From: Hyphomicrobiales bacterium | GTDB taxonomy: Bacteria > Pseudomonadota > Alphaproteobacteria > Rhizobiales > Rhizobiaceae | NCBI GenBank assembly: GCA_900473805.1 | Contig: UCMS01000006.1 | Coordinates: 357,736 to 421,735 of the forward strand | Reading direction: 5' to 3' | DNA length: 64,000 nucleotides | In this document: positions 52,321-61,293 of the stretch, piece by piece | How positions within the stretch are numbered: the stretch's first letter is position 1 | Layout: every line of letters starts with the position of its first letter | Notes under the pieces: generated by a model | What the model was told of the DNA's origin: nothing | What the model saw: only the letters and a program-made list of their open reading frames with translations | The model's database searches: none | Made by a program: the position numbers and the translations under genes

Positions 52321-52998
52321 TTAAGAGAGTTGCCTGAGATACGCCTGATAGGTCTGATGCGGCTCAGGTTCGAAACGATCGGCCATGACTTTCCAATCCT
52401 CGACCCTGTCGAGACGGAAGTCGCGAAAGCCGTTGCGCATCTCGCACCAGGCGGTCATCACCCAAATCGCCCCGAAGACGGAGAGCCCCAGCGGCCACAC
52501 GATCCGCTGGCTGCGCTCGCCGGGCAGGGAGTGGTAAGCGATCCACACTTTGCGTCTTGACGACAGCGCCGCACGGACATCTCCCAGACAGGACGGCACC
52601 TCGGGTTGCGCGGAAGACCGAAATGCATGAATGGGCGCCGAGACCAGCCGCTCGGCATGGTCTTTCGGCAACATGCCGAGCATCTTGTCCTTCGCCTCCC
52701 GCGCCGCCTGACCCAGCCGCGGATCCCCCAGCATCTCGACAGCCCTGAGACCGAAGGCCAGCGCCTCCAGTTGTTCGAAGGTAAAGGTGAGCGGCGGCGC
52801 ATCGAAGGCCTCGCGCAGCATGTAACCGACACCGCGCTCCCCCTCGATCGGCGCACCCGAGGCAATCAGGTGATCCATGTCGCGATAGATGGTGCGTGGT
52901 GCAACCTCCATCTTCTCGGCGATCTCGGCTGCCGTCATGGCCCGCCCGGTGGAGCGCATCAGCTGGATGATCCGGAACAGACGGTCGGCGGGGCGCAT
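52321..52998 (-). CDS. YafY-type transcriptional regulator with HTH and WYL domains
   Basis: A 225-residue regulator. The N-terminal DRLFRIIQLMRSTGRAMTAAEIAEKMEVAPRTIYRDMDHLIASG is an HTH_11 DNA-binding domain; the rest carries a WYL-like ligand domain (IAYHSLPGERSQRIVWPLGLSVFG). WYL domains are thought to bind nucleic acids or small ligands, and such regulators often respond to DNA damage. It diverges from the ABM-alkC-DUF1905 cluster, whose promoter lies in the 89-base spacer, and is its likely regulator. Confidence 0.85.
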   Translation of the reverse strand: MRPADRLFRIIQLMRSTGRAMTAAEIAEKMEVAPRTIYRDMDHLIASGAPIEGERGVGYMLREAFDAPPLTFTFEQLEALAFGLRAVEMLGDPRLGQAAREAKDKMLGMLPKDHAERLVSAPIHAFRSSAQPEVPSCLGDVRAALSSRRKVWIAYHSLPGERSQRIVWPLGLSVFGAIWVMTAWCEMRNGFRDFRLDRVEDWKVMADRFEPEPHQTYQAYLRQLS

Positions 52999-53087
52999 GC
53001 ATGTCTCCCTCGATGATTATGGCCAGAAGGTTGTCAGTTGCACTGTGTTAGGTCAAGCATCATCCATCACGGGAGACCTGAACAACC

Positions 53088-53381
53088 ATGAACACAGTCC
53101 TCGAACTCGCCGTCTGTACGATCTCCGACAAAGCGGCTGCCGAAGAGGCCCGCCGGGCCGCAATGGCTGCGATTGCGACCTATCCCGGCTTCGTCAGCTG
53201 GCGGGCGCTGGCGTCCCTCGAACAGGGCGACATGATCGCCGATCTTGTCGAATGGAAAGACAGGCAAAGCGCGGATGCGGCGGCCGTGAAAGTGAGGACC
53301 GATCCCGCCTTTACCCCCTACATGGCGTCGATCGCGGGTGTTACCCTGATGCAGCACTTCAAAACGCAGAACACGATCTGA
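53088..53381 (+). CDS. Small ABM-like (antibiotic biosynthesis monooxygenase fold) protein
   Basis: A 97-residue soluble protein. The pattern of a beta strand (VLELAVCTIS), a helix (AEEARRAAMAAIATYPGFVSWRAL) and a DLVEWKDRQSADAA segment suits the dimeric alpha-beta ABM fold, used by small heme- and quinone-active proteins. No catalytic residues can be assigned. It is first in an apparent operon with alkC, preceded by GGGAGA. A role in repair is not demonstrated. Confidence 0.6.
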   Translation: MNTVLELAVCTISDKAAAEEARRAAMAAIATYPGFVSWRALASLEQGDMIADLVEWKDRQSADAAAVKVRTDPAFTPYMASIAGVTLMQHFKTQNTI

Positions 53382-53386
53382 TCCCG

Positions 53387-54502
53387 ATGGCCGAGCCGCT
53401 GAAACACCTGATCGGGCCGCAAACCGCCCACGACACGGCCGACGCCATCAGGCGTGCCTGGAACCCGTTCGATCACGCCGCCTTCCTCGCAGACATCCTG
53501 CCTCTCCTGGACGGGCTGGAACTGATGCAGCGCGGTCAATGCATCGCCGCCGCCCTTTGCCGCCACCTGCCGGATGACTTCGAACAGGCCGCGGTGATCC
53601 TGAACGCCTGCCTTCCGGCAGCGGGGCGGCAGGGACTGAGCGGCTGGGCGCTTCTGTCCTTCAACCAGTACGTTGCGGCCCAGGGGCGAGGCCATCTCGA
53701 AACCGCACTTAATTTCCTGAAAGCGCTCACCCCGCATTTCACGGCAGAATTTGGCATCCGCTCCTTCCTGGCCGATGAGCAGGACAAGGCATTGGCAATC
53801 ATCGCAGGCTGGGTCACTGACCCAAACCATCATGTGCGTCGACTGGCCAGCGAAGGCACCCGCCCCCGGCTGCCCTGGGCCATGCGCCTGCCTGCTCTTA
53901 TGCGCGATCCCTCCCCGATCCTGCCGCTTCTCGAAGCGCTGCTGGATGACGAAGAAGACTACGTTCGCCGCTCCGTTGCCAACAGCCTGAACGACATCGC
54001 GAAAGACCATCCGGATCTGGTCGCCGATTTCGTCGAGCGACATGCCGAGGGTGCGTCGAAGGAGCGGCTCTGGCTCCTCAAGCACGCCTCGCGCACACTC
54101 GTGAAGAAGGGTCACGGCAAGGCACTGGCGAACTTCGGCTATGAACGCTTGACCGATGTGAGCGCCACGCTGGAACTGTCGAGCGACCGGATCGCCTTTC
54201 CCGGCGAACTCGACTTCCGCATCCGCCTCGAAAATTCGGGAACAGCCGCCCGAACGGTGCTTCTGGACTACGCGATCCACCACCAGAAGAAGGATGGCTC
54301 GCTCTCGCCCAAGGTGTTCAAGGGCAAGAGCCTGCAGCTGGCGCCCGGCGAGCGCGTGACCATCCAGAGACGTCATGCCTTCCGCCCGATCACAACGCGT
54401 GTTTACCACCGGGGCCTCCACCGGCTGGAGATCCTGCTGAATGGGCAATCTGCGGCAAGACGCGACTTTGAACTGGAGATGCCTGACGGAGACGCCGGAT
54501 GA
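53387..54502 (+). CDS. alkC: DNA alkylation repair protein AlkC
   Basis: A 371-residue protein. The N-terminal 250 residues are HEAT-like helical repeats of the AlkC/AlkD glycosylase family (IIAGWVTDPNHHVRRLASEGTRPRLPWA and LLDDEEDYVRRSVANSLNDIAKDHPDLV). The C-terminal 110 residues (from about VSATLELSSDRI) look like the Ig-like domain that distinguishes AlkC from AlkD. Such enzymes excise 3-methylcytosine and 3-methyladenine. It starts six bases after the ABM-like gene, and its stop overlaps the next gene by four bases. Confidence 0.82.
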   Translation: MAEPLKHLIGPQTAHDTADAIRRAWNPFDHAAFLADILPLLDGLELMQRGQCIAAALCRHLPDDFEQAAVILNACLPAAGRQGLSGWALLSFNQYVAAQGRGHLETALNFLKALTPHFTAEFGIRSFLADEQDKALAIIAGWVTDPNHHVRRLASEGTRPRLPWAMRLPALMRDPSPILPLLEALLDDEEDYVRRSVANSLNDIAKDHPDLVADFVERHAEGASKERLWLLKHASRTLVKKGHGKALANFGYERLTDVSATLELSSDRIAFPGELDFRIRLENSGTAARTVLLDYAIHHQKKDGSLSPKVFKGKSLQLAPGERVTIQRRHAFRPITTRVYHRGLHRLEILLNGQSAARRDFELEMPDGDAG

Positions 54503-54801
54503 GCGAGGGCTCGCACGAGATCGCCTTCGCGGCAGATGTGATCCGCTTCGATGGTCCCGGCGGCTGGCATGGGGTCTATCTGCCGGAGGGCGCGGCCGCT
54601 GAGGCCCGCTTCTTCGGTCACGCCAATCCCCTCGGGGCAATCGCGGTGCGTGCCCGGATCGGAAGGACGCAGGCAAGGACCTCCCTGTTCCCCGACAAGG
54701 CACGAGACACTTATCTCCTGCCCTTGAAAGCCGCCCTGCGCCGAAGCGAAAGCATCGAGGAGGGTGACCGCATCTCGGTCACCCTCCTTGTCGATCCGTA
54801 A
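54499..54801 (+). CDS. DUF1905 domain protein
   Basis: A 100-residue protein. The segments IAFAADVIRFDGPGGWHGVYLPE, GAIAVRARIGRTQARTSLFPDKARDTYLLPLKAALRRS and EGDRISVTLLVDP match the small beta-barrel DUF1905 family, of unknown function. It overlaps alkC by ATGA, so the two are coupled. A role alongside DNA repair is possible from position only. Confidence 0.75.
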   Translation: MSEGSHEIAFAADVIRFDGPGGWHGVYLPEGAAAEARFFGHANPLGAIAVRARIGRTQARTSLFPDKARDTYLLPLKAALRRSESIEEGDRISVTLLVDP

Positions 54802-54828
54802 GCGGCAGCGTGCTGCCGGTTTTCGGCC

Positions 54829-55404
54829 TCACTCCGCCCGCTTCCTGCCAGTCACCATGGCCCTGACAAGGTTTTCCTTGTGCTCCAGACTGGCCAGCAC
54901 GACACCCGCGATATGCAGGCCGATCAGGCCGAGCGTCGCATAGACCAGCACCTTGTGCGTGTCCTCAACCCACTCGATGCCCCAATAGGCATCCGTGGTC
55001 ATCATGTAGCCGGTCGTCACGATGCCGGAAATCATAATCAACAGCGCGATCACCATGGCGCCGCCGGCCGGATTGTGGCCGAGATAACGTTTGGCCCGCA
55101 TCGCTGCTGTATCAGCGAGAAAGCGCAGCACCGTGACCGGGCTGTAGATGAAGCTGGAAAAGCGCGCATGTTCGGTGCCGATCAGGCCCCAGAGCACCCG
55201 GAAGGTGATCAGCGCTCCGATCACGTAGCCGGACACGATATGCGCGTCCTTCCACTCGTCGCCGGTCAGGAAGGAAAAGGCGAAGAAGCCGACCAGCGCC
55301 CAGTGAAACAGGCGCACGAAGGGGTCCCAGACCTTGACCAGTGCCGGCCGCGGGGTGCGGCCGGACTGGAGGGTGCCGGGCACGCTGTGCTCGGCGGCGG
55401 CCAT
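54829..55404 (-). CDS. Cytochrome b561-type membrane protein
   Basis: A 191-residue inner-membrane protein. VKVWDPFVRLFHWALVGFFAFSFLTGDE and the segment HIVSGYVIGALITFRVLWGLIG show the first two helices of the cytochrome b561/Ni-Fe hydrogenase b subunit family, with His residues for heme b; a third and fourth helix end in HKVLVYATLGLIGLHIAGVVLAS. Such proteins move electrons between quinone and periplasmic partners. The ATG overlaps the stop of the PepSY gene (TGATG), so the two proteins probably act together. Confidence 0.85.
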   Translation of the reverse strand: MAAAEHSVPGTLQSGRTPRPALVKVWDPFVRLFHWALVGFFAFSFLTGDEWKDAHIVSGYVIGALITFRVLWGLIGTEHARFSSFIYSPVTVLRFLADTAAMRAKRYLGHNPAGGAMVIALLIMISGIVTTGYMMTTDAYWGIEWVEDTHKVLVYATLGLIGLHIAGVVLASLEHKENLVRAMVTGRKRAE

Positions 55405-55670
55405 CACTCGGCTCCGACCTGTTCGCCGGTGGCCGGGTTGAAGATGGCTTCGACCTTCTTGCCGTCCTTGATGCCATAGACTTCGTAGCAGCCGTCTTCG
55501 ACCTTCACCTGGCGCACGTCGTAGCCCATTTCGGTCGCCTTGGCCTTCATGGCGTCTTCGGTCATCCACTTGTCCTTCGGCGCGTCGCACTTGGTGCCTT
55601 CGTCTTCGGCCTGGGCAAAGCCGGCGAAAGAAGCGAACGTGATGAGCGAGATTGCGATGAGCTTGTTCAT
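55404..55670 (-). CDS. Periplasmic PepSY-domain protein
   Basis: An 88-residue protein. The signal peptide ends near AQAEDEG; the mature part (DKWMTEDAMKAKATEMGYDVRQVKVEDGCYEVYGIKDGKKVEAIFNPATGE) is one PepSY domain, a small fold linked to peptidase inhibition or metal and redox sensing. It includes two Cys (one in TKCDAPKDK and one in EDGCYEV) that could pair. It is translated with the cytochrome gene downstream and diverges from a second PepSY gene. Confidence 0.82.
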   Translation of the reverse strand: MNKLIAISLITFASFAGFAQAEDEGTKCDAPKDKWMTEDAMKAKATEMGYDVRQVKVEDGCYEVYGIKDGKKVEAIFNPATGEQVGAE

Positions 55671-55752
55671 GAGAAAGGTCCTCGTAAAGACGACGGGGCG
55701 GGATTGCCTTGCGTCGTTGAACAGAACCTAGTGCATGCGGGCTGAGCGTTAC

Positions 55753-55769
55753 CTGACGTCAAATGTCAG
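55753..55769. promoter_or_regulatory. Inverted repeat between the divergent PepSY genes
   Basis: CTGAC and GTCAG flank seven bases, and the palindrome GAAATTTC follows at 55771-55778. The sites are 35-50 bases before the plus-strand PepSY start and 80-100 bases before the minus-strand one. They are candidate binding sites for the OmpR-type regulator encoded just downstream; this is inferred. Confidence 0.4.
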
Positions 55770-55803
55770 CGAAATTTCAGCTTGTCGATGGTAAGAGTAA
55801 GAG

Positions 55804-56160
55804 ATGATCTTCAACTCGCGCCTCTCCGTCTTGCGTCTTGCGCCCTCTGTTCCGGCATTGCTCCTTGTGGGTCTGCTGGCCGCACTCCCAACCGCCGTCC
55901 CTGCACAAGCCGATGACGAGCACCATGAAAGCGCCCATGACCAGTTGCGCGACGGCGTGGCGAGCGGCCGGATCAAATCCCTGGCCGACCTGCGGCGCAC
56001 AGTTCTGGCGCGCGTCGACGGCGATATCGTCTCGGCCCGCATCGAGCAGGAACACGGCCTGGAACTTTACGAATTCCGGGTGCTGAGGAACGACGGACGT
56101 CTCGTCGAGGTCGAAGTCGACGCGCGCACGGGCGAGATCCGGGAGATCGAGAACGACTGA
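55804..56160 (+). CDS. PepSY-domain protein upstream of a two-component pair
   Basis: A 118-residue exported protein. A signal peptide or N-terminal span (APSVPALLLVGLLAALPTAVPAQA) is followed by a short His-rich stretch (DDEHHESAHDQL) and a PepSY-like domain (LARVDGDIVSARIEQEHGLELYEFRVLRNDGRLVEVEVDARTGEI). The stop overlaps the response regulator start by one base (TGATG), so it is co-translated with the two-component genes. It could present a signal to the kinase in the periplasm. The His cluster suggests metal binding but is not proof. Confidence 0.8.
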   Translation: MIFNSRLSVLRLAPSVPALLLVGLLAALPTAVPAQADDEHHESAHDQLRDGVASGRIKSLADLRRTVLARVDGDIVSARIEQEHGLELYEFRVLRNDGRLVEVEVDARTGEIREIEND

Positions 56161-56825
56161 TGCGCATTCTTCTGATCGAGGACGACCCGCGCATCGCGCG
56201 CGATGTGACCACCCATCTGGAGCGGGAGGGCTATGTCGTCGTCCACGAAGGCGACGGTGAAGCCGGCTGGTTCACCGGCGACGAGGAGGACTTTGCCGCC
56301 GTGGTGCTCGATCTCGGCCTGCCCGGCATGGACGGTCTTGCCGTGCTCAAGCGCTGGCGCAATGCTAACAGGCGCATGCCCGTCCTTGTGCTGACAGCCC
56401 GCGGCAACTGGCAGGAACGCGTCGAGGGCATTGACGCCGGTGCCGACGACTATTTGCCAAAACCCTTCCAGATGGCGGAACTCCTCGCACGGTTGCGCGC
56501 CATCATCCGCCGCACGGCCGGCCAGGCAAGCCCCGTGCTCGAATTCGGCGAAATCGCAATCGACACCCGAAACAAGAAGGTCAGCCTCGCCGGCCTGCCG
56601 GTTGATTTGACCCCGCTCGAATACCGCTGCCTCACCCATCTCGCGCTCCACGCTGACCGTCACGTGTCGCAGGCGGAACTCACCGAACAACTCTATGCCC
56701 AGGACTTCGAGCGCGACAGCAATTCCGTCGAGGTGCTGATCGGCCGCCTGCGCCGCAAGCTCGGACGTGATTCCATCACGACCCGCCGCGGCTTCGGCTA
56801 TCGGATGGGCGGGCCGGAAACGTGA
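56160..56825 (+). CDS. OmpR-family response regulator
   Basis: A 221-residue regulator. The receiver domain starts MRILLIEDDPRIARDV, with the phosphorylated Asp in VVLDLGLPGMDG (about residue 51) and Lys in YLPKPFQ (about 101). The C-terminal winged helix (LTPLEYRCLTHLALHADRHVSQAELTEQLYAQDFERDSNSVEVLIGRLRRKLG) is of the OmpR/PhoB type. It is coupled to the PepSY gene before it and the kinase after it. Confidence 0.95.
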   Translation: MRILLIEDDPRIARDVTTHLEREGYVVVHEGDGEAGWFTGDEEDFAAVVLDLGLPGMDGLAVLKRWRNANRRMPVLVLTARGNWQERVEGIDAGADDYLPKPFQMAELLARLRAIIRRTAGQASPVLEFGEIAIDTRNKKVSLAGLPVDLTPLEYRCLTHLALHADRHVSQAELTEQLYAQDFERDSNSVEVLIGRLRRKLGRDSITTRRGFGYRMGGPET

Positions 56826-58195
56826 ACCGCTCGATCCGCCTCCGCTTCGTCATCGTCTCGCTCTTGAGCGTCGCCGCTGCCCTGTCGCTGGCGGCCTTCG
56901 TTCTGGTCGAACTCTTCACCCGCAGCATCGAACACCGGCTCGACCAGGAGCTGACCGACCATCTCAACAACATCGCCGGCCAGATCGACTTTGCCGCGGA
57001 CGGCACCGTTCGCATCCCCGACCGCCCGACCGACATTCGCTTTTCCACCCCCTATGGCGGTCTTTACTGGCAGATGACGGACGACCGACGCGGCACCCAA
57101 CTGCGCTCCGCCTCGCTCTGGGACTACACGCTTGCCCTCCCCGACGATCCGCAGGAGACCGGCACCGTTCACCGCTATCGCCTAGTCGGTCCCGATGGTC
57201 AGGCTCTCCTGGTGCAGGAGCGCAAGATCATCCCGAAAGCGCCCGATGGCGAACGGCCATTGCGCCTTGCGGTGGCGATCGACAGCGCAGCGGCGAGCGA
57301 AGCGCGGCAGGCTTTTTTCGTCGACATCATACCTTATCTGCTCGCCCTCGCGATCTTTCTGGTCGCCGCTTCGCTGGCGCAACTGACCTTCGGCCTCAAA
57401 CCGCTGTCCGCAATCGGGGAAGGGCTCGAACGCATCCGCGCCCGGCAGGCCACGCGCCTCACTGGCCCCATGCCTGCCGAACTTCACCCGGTGGTGGAAG
57501 CGATGAACCGGCTGCTTGACGATCAGGATGCCCTGATTGCCCGTGCCCGCGCCCGTGCGGCGGATCTCGCCCATGGCCTGAAGACACCGCTCACCGTACT
57601 GGCCAACGACGCCGATACGCTGAAGGAACGCGGCGAGGTCGAGATAGGCGACGAACTCGCTCATCTTGCCGGCGTCATGCGCAACCACGTCGACAGGGAG
57701 CTCGCTCGCGCCCGCATCGCGGCGACCGCCAGCCTGCGCAGCGCCGATGCCGACCTCGAACAATCGGTCGCCATGATCGTCCGCACGCTGAAGCGGACGC
57801 CGGACGGGGAGCGCCTCACGTGGCGGGTAACCGTTCCCGAGGGTCTCACACTCGGCGTCGATCCGAGCGACCTGCAGGAAATGATCGGCAATCTCGTTGA
57901 AAACGCGGTAAAATGGGCGCGATCGACAGTCGAGATTGCGGCGACGGCCGATGCCGGCGGCGTAACGCTCACAGTCACCGATGACGGCCCGGGTGTCGGC
58001 CAGACCGATCTCAAGCGGATGACAGAGCGCGGCGTCCGCCTCGTCACCAAGATCGCTGGCACCGGAATCGGGCTATCCATCGTCAGCGACATTGCCGAAG
58101 TCTATGGTATCGACGTCGATATCGCCAATGGCGAGACTGGCGGCCTGCATGTCACGCTCAGGTTTGTGACCGCTCCTGTCGCCCAGCCGGGATAG
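56822..58195 (+). CDS. Sensor histidine kinase
   Basis: A 457-residue membrane kinase. Two spans (VIVSLLSVAAALSLAAFVLVELF and YLLALAIFLVAASLAQLTFG) enclose a periplasmic sensing domain of about 140 residues. The phosphorylated His lies in ADLAHGLKTPLTVLAND (about residue 256), followed by N box ENAVKWA, DDGPGVG and GTGIGLSIVSD. It resembles the PhoQ/FeuQ type. The GTG start overlaps the regulator stop (GTGA). The signal is unknown; the PepSY proteins are likely partners. Confidence 0.92.
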   Translation: MNRSIRLRFVIVSLLSVAAALSLAAFVLVELFTRSIEHRLDQELTDHLNNIAGQIDFAADGTVRIPDRPTDIRFSTPYGGLYWQMTDDRRGTQLRSASLWDYTLALPDDPQETGTVHRYRLVGPDGQALLVQERKIIPKAPDGERPLRLAVAIDSAAASEARQAFFVDIIPYLLALAIFLVAASLAQLTFGLKPLSAIGEGLERIRARQATRLTGPMPAELHPVVEAMNRLLDDQDALIARARARAADLAHGLKTPLTVLANDADTLKERGEVEIGDELAHLAGVMRNHVDRELARARIAATASLRSADADLEQSVAMIVRTLKRTPDGERLTWRVTVPEGLTLGVDPSDLQEMIGNLVENAVKWARSTVEIAATADAGGVTLTVTDDGPGVGQTDLKRMTERGVRLVTKIAGTGIGLSIVSDIAEVYGIDVDIANGETGGLHVTLRFVTAPVAQPG

Positions 58196-58519
58196 GCGTG
58201 AAAGACGCAATGTCTTTACCTGCACCGGCTGTTGACACGGCCTGGCTTCTTTCGCACTGCAAAAGAAAGCTTGACTTCTTCGGCAAACAGGCCCATTTGC
58301 AAGCCAGCTTTCCCCTTCCGGCCGCCGCGTGAGCGAGCCCAGCGACATCTGAGACGCGACGAAGGACAAGCGCATGACATGAAAGGCGGACATTCCGCCG
58401 CTGCGCTGGAAGCTTTTTCCAACTTACAAGTTCCCAAATCACGCGGGGTTCTTGACGCCAATGCCAACCGGATCGCGACGACCGCGTTCCGGGGTCGTGT
58501 ATTTGGCGCCCCGAAAGGT
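58196..58519 (+). other. 324-base leader of the RhlE helicase gene
   Basis: The helicase frame stays open through this spacer. An in-frame ATG at 58379 has GAAGGA 12 bases upstream, and a GAAGGA-spaced ATG at 58374 starts a two-codon frame (ATG ACA TGA) overlapping it. I found no terminator, tRNA or operator. A long leader is common for cold-regulated RhlE-type helicases, but no such element is recognised. Confidence 0.4.
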
Positions 58520-59935
58520 ATGACTTTGACAACTTTCGATGATCTTGGCCTCTCCAAGAATATCGTCGCGACGCTGACGACGCTCGGCTTCACGACCCCC
58601 ACTCCGATCCAGGAGAAGGGCATCCCCGTCGTTCTCTCCGGCCGCGACCTGATCGGTCTCGCCCAGACCGGCACCGGCAAGACGGCCGCTTTCGGCCTGC
58701 CGATGATCGAGATGCTTCTCAAGGACGAGAAGCGTCCCGACAACCGCACCACCCGTGCCCTCATCCTCGCCCCGACCCGCGAACTGGTCAACCAGATCGG
58801 CGACAACCTGCGCAGCTACCTGCGCCGCCTGCCACTGAAGATCAACCAGGTCGTCGGTGGCGCCTCGATCGGCAAACAGCAGCTGCAGCTCGAAAAGGGC
58901 ACCGACATCCTCGTCGCGACGCCTGGCCGCCTGCTCGACCTGATCGCCCGCAACGCCATTTCGCTGCGCGCCGTCCGTTACCTCGTCCTCGACGAAGCCG
59001 ACCAGATGCTGGACCTCGGCTTCATCCATGACTTGCGCAAGATTTCGAAGATGGTCCCGCCGAAGCGCCAGACGCTTCTGTTCTCGGCCACCATGCCACC
59101 GTCGATTGCCGATCTTGCCGCAAGCTTCCTGACCGACCCGCTCAAGGTCGCCGTCTCGCCTCCGGGCAAGGCTGCCGACAAGGTCGAGCAATATGTGCAT
59201 TTCGTCGCCGGCCAGAACGCCAAGACGGAAATGCTCAAGAAGATCCTCAACGACAATCCGGATGGCCGCTCCATCGTCTTCCTGCGCACCAAGCACGGCG
59301 CGGAAAAGCTGATGAAGCACCTCGATGCCACCGGCTACTCGGTCGCCTCGATCCACGGCAACAAGAGCCAGGGCCAGCGCGAGCGGGCTCTGAAGGGCTT
59401 CCGTGACGGCGAGATCAAGACGCTGATCGCCACCGACGTTGCCGCCCGCGGCATCGACATCCCGGCTGTTTCCCACGTCTTCAACTACGACCTGCCGGAA
59501 GTGCCGGACGCTTACGTCCACCGCATCGGCCGCACCGCCCGTGCCGGTCGTGACGGCATCGCGATCGCGTTCTGCGGTCCCGACGAAGGCCGTCTGCTGC
59601 GCGACGTGGAAAAGCTGATGGGCATCGAGATCCCGGTTGCCTCCGGCGAACCACCGGCAAACCTTGCACGCCCGGCTCGTCCGCAGCGTCGTGGCGGCGG
59701 TGGTGGCGGTGGCAACAACCGCAACCATCAGGGCCAGGGCCGCGGCAAGTCCGAAGGCGGCGCCAAGGCTGACGGCCGTCCGGCCAAGTCCGGTCACCGC
59801 AAGGGTGGCAATGGCGGTGGCAACGGCAATGGCGGTAACCGCTCGGCCAACGGCAACGGCCAGAACCGTGGCGGCAACGGCCAGGCCCGCCCGGCCCGCT
59901 CCGGCACGGCCGGCGGACGCCGTCGCGAAGCCTGA
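58520..59935 (+). CDS. rhlE: DEAD-box RNA helicase, RhlE-type
   Basis: A 471-residue ATP-dependent RNA helicase. The motifs are complete: TPIQEKGIP (Q motif), AQTGTGKT (I), PTRELVNQI (Ia), TPGRLLD, VLDEADQML (DEAD), FSATMP (III), VFLRTKHGAE, VAARGIDIP and HRIGRTARAG (VI). A low-complexity Gly/Asn/Arg tail (from about residue 385) may bind RNA or promote condensates. RhlE proteins act in RNA decay and ribosome assembly, often in the cold. The start at 58520 matches other RhlE proteins, but an upstream in-frame ATG (58379) is possible. Confidence 0.92.
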   Translation: MTLTTFDDLGLSKNIVATLTTLGFTTPTPIQEKGIPVVLSGRDLIGLAQTGTGKTAAFGLPMIEMLLKDEKRPDNRTTRALILAPTRELVNQIGDNLRSYLRRLPLKINQVVGGASIGKQQLQLEKGTDILVATPGRLLDLIARNAISLRAVRYLVLDEADQMLDLGFIHDLRKISKMVPPKRQTLLFSATMPPSIADLAASFLTDPLKVAVSPPGKAADKVEQYVHFVAGQNAKTEMLKKILNDNPDGRSIVFLRTKHGAEKLMKHLDATGYSVASIHGNKSQGQRERALKGFRDGEIKTLIATDVAARGIDIPAVSHVFNYDLPEVPDAYVHRIGRTARAGRDGIAIAFCGPDEGRLLRDVEKLMGIEIPVASGEPPANLARPARPQRRGGGGGGGNNRNHQGQGRGKSEGGAKADGRPAKSGHRKGGNGGGNGNGGNRSANGNGQNRGGNGQARPARSGTAGGRRREA

Positions 59936-59959
59936 GGCTTTTCGCTTAACGCATTGAAG

Positions 59960-59990
59960 ATGGCGCGGCTTCGGTCGCGCCATTTTTGTT
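59960..59990 (+). terminator. Rho-independent terminator of rhlE
   Basis: Perfect eight-base stem ATGGCGCG / CGCGCCAT with an eight-base loop, followed by TTTTGTT on the plus strand, 24 bases after the stop. The convergent transporter gene ends just beyond. Confidence 0.85.
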
Positions 59991-60018
59991 TAGCGCCCGG
60001 AGAAAGACAACACGCCGC

Positions 60019-60903
60019 TCAGACCGGCGGGACCGCCGGCTTGCGGTTGGTGAGATAGACCCCGAGCACCACCACGCAGGTCCCGATGATCATCGGCAGC
60101 GTCAGATGTTCGCCGAAGGCAATCGCCGCCTCCACCGCGGCCAGTGGGGGGATGAGGTAGATCAGCGACGCGGCCTTCGACACGTCTCCCTTGCGGATCA
60201 GATAAAGCAGCAGCGCGATCGCGCCCATGGAAATGCCGAGCACCGACCAGGCGAGCGTCGCGAAGAAGCCGAGGCTCCAGTCGACACGCATGTCTTCGAG
60301 CAGGAAGGCGGCGGGCACAGTGACGAGAAGCGCACCGACATATTGCAGCGTCGCGACCGCACGCAGGTCGCCTTCCTTGAGATAACGCTTCTGATAGATC
60401 GTGCCTGCGGTCACGCAGGCCATGGCGAGCACGTTGATCGCGACGGCGTAGACCGGGACCGTTTCCGCGTCGATCACGACGATATTTGGCAGCACCGCGA
60501 TACCGATCCCGACGAAACCGACCACGAGCCCGACGCGCTGGGTCACGCTCAGATCCTCGCCGATCAGAACGGCAGCGGCGAACCCGGTCATGAGCGGCTG
60601 CAGCCCGGCGATGATGCCCGAAAGGGCAGCCGGCACCCCCTGCCCGATCGCCCACCACACCATGCCGAGATAAAGGCCGTGCAGGAAGACGCCGGAGACG
60701 ATCGCGTGCAGCCAGCCGCTGCGGTGTTTCGGCCAGGCGACGCCGCTGATCCGACAGATGATGAAGAACAGCACCGCCGCCACCCCGTAGCGCACGACGA
60801 GGAACGTCAGGGGATCGGCAAAATGCGCACCGAACTTCGCGGAGATCCAGCCTGTTGACCACAACAGAACGAAGAGAACGGGAGCGAGGCGGGTCAGGGT
60901 CAT
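60019..60903 (-). CDS. EamA-family (DMT superfamily) transporter
   Basis: A 294-residue inner-membrane protein with ten hydrophobic helices in two EamA repeats. The start LAPVLFVLLWSTGWISAKFGAHFADPLTFLVVRY is typical, and the second repeat contains YLIRKGDVSKAASLIYLIPPLAAVEAAIAFGEHL. Family members export amino acids or other small metabolites. The substrate is not predictable. No regulator gene lies beside it. Confidence 0.88.
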   Translation of the reverse strand: MTLTRLAPVLFVLLWSTGWISAKFGAHFADPLTFLVVRYGVAAVLFFIICRISGVAWPKHRSGWLHAIVSGVFLHGLYLGMVWWAIGQGVPAALSGIIAGLQPLMTGFAAAVLIGEDLSVTQRVGLVVGFVGIGIAVLPNIVVIDAETVPVYAVAINVLAMACVTAGTIYQKRYLKEGDLRAVATLQYVGALLVTVPAAFLLEDMRVDWSLGFFATLAWSVLGISMGAIALLLYLIRKGDVSKAASLIYLIPPLAAVEAAIAFGEHLTLPMIIGTCVVVLGVYLTNRKPAVPPV

Positions 60904-61293
60904 CGGCGGTCACCGCGAAATCAGGATCGGCAAACGGACCGTTTGCCCAGCCCGCTCGTTAATGCTGCAAGGGGGCGAGGTCAAAGCAGTTCTGCTGCAG
61001 ACGACGATCAATTTCCTTGAGCCCCGTCGAGGGCAAAAAAATATCCGACAAGTGTCGATTAAATTTTGAGCAACAAAGATGAGGGGCGCCAGATCAGAAC
61101 GCACAGTTTGTCAGTTCCACCGCGGATCGCCTTTGCTTCGCAAGATTGCGAACTTCAAAATCGCTCAAATCTTATGCTTTTGCTGAAAACGAAGGCGGAA
61201 ACTTCCGCCTCAGAATATTCATCGGATGTCTGCGAGGCCGCTTGCATTGCAAAAATGGTTGTATTCAAATGACAAAAAAAGGGGACGGCGCCA
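60904..61293 (+). other. 390-base spacer upstream of the ATP-grasp operon
   Basis: AT-richer than the surrounding sequence. AGGCGGAA / TTCCGCCT around AC forms a perfect eight-base inverted repeat at 61193-61210; a shorter repeat CGCAA/TTGCG lies near 61140. No T-tract follows, so these are not plain terminators. The next gene is preceded by GGGGA about eight bases before a TTG start. No tRNA or gene was found. Confidence 0.4.
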
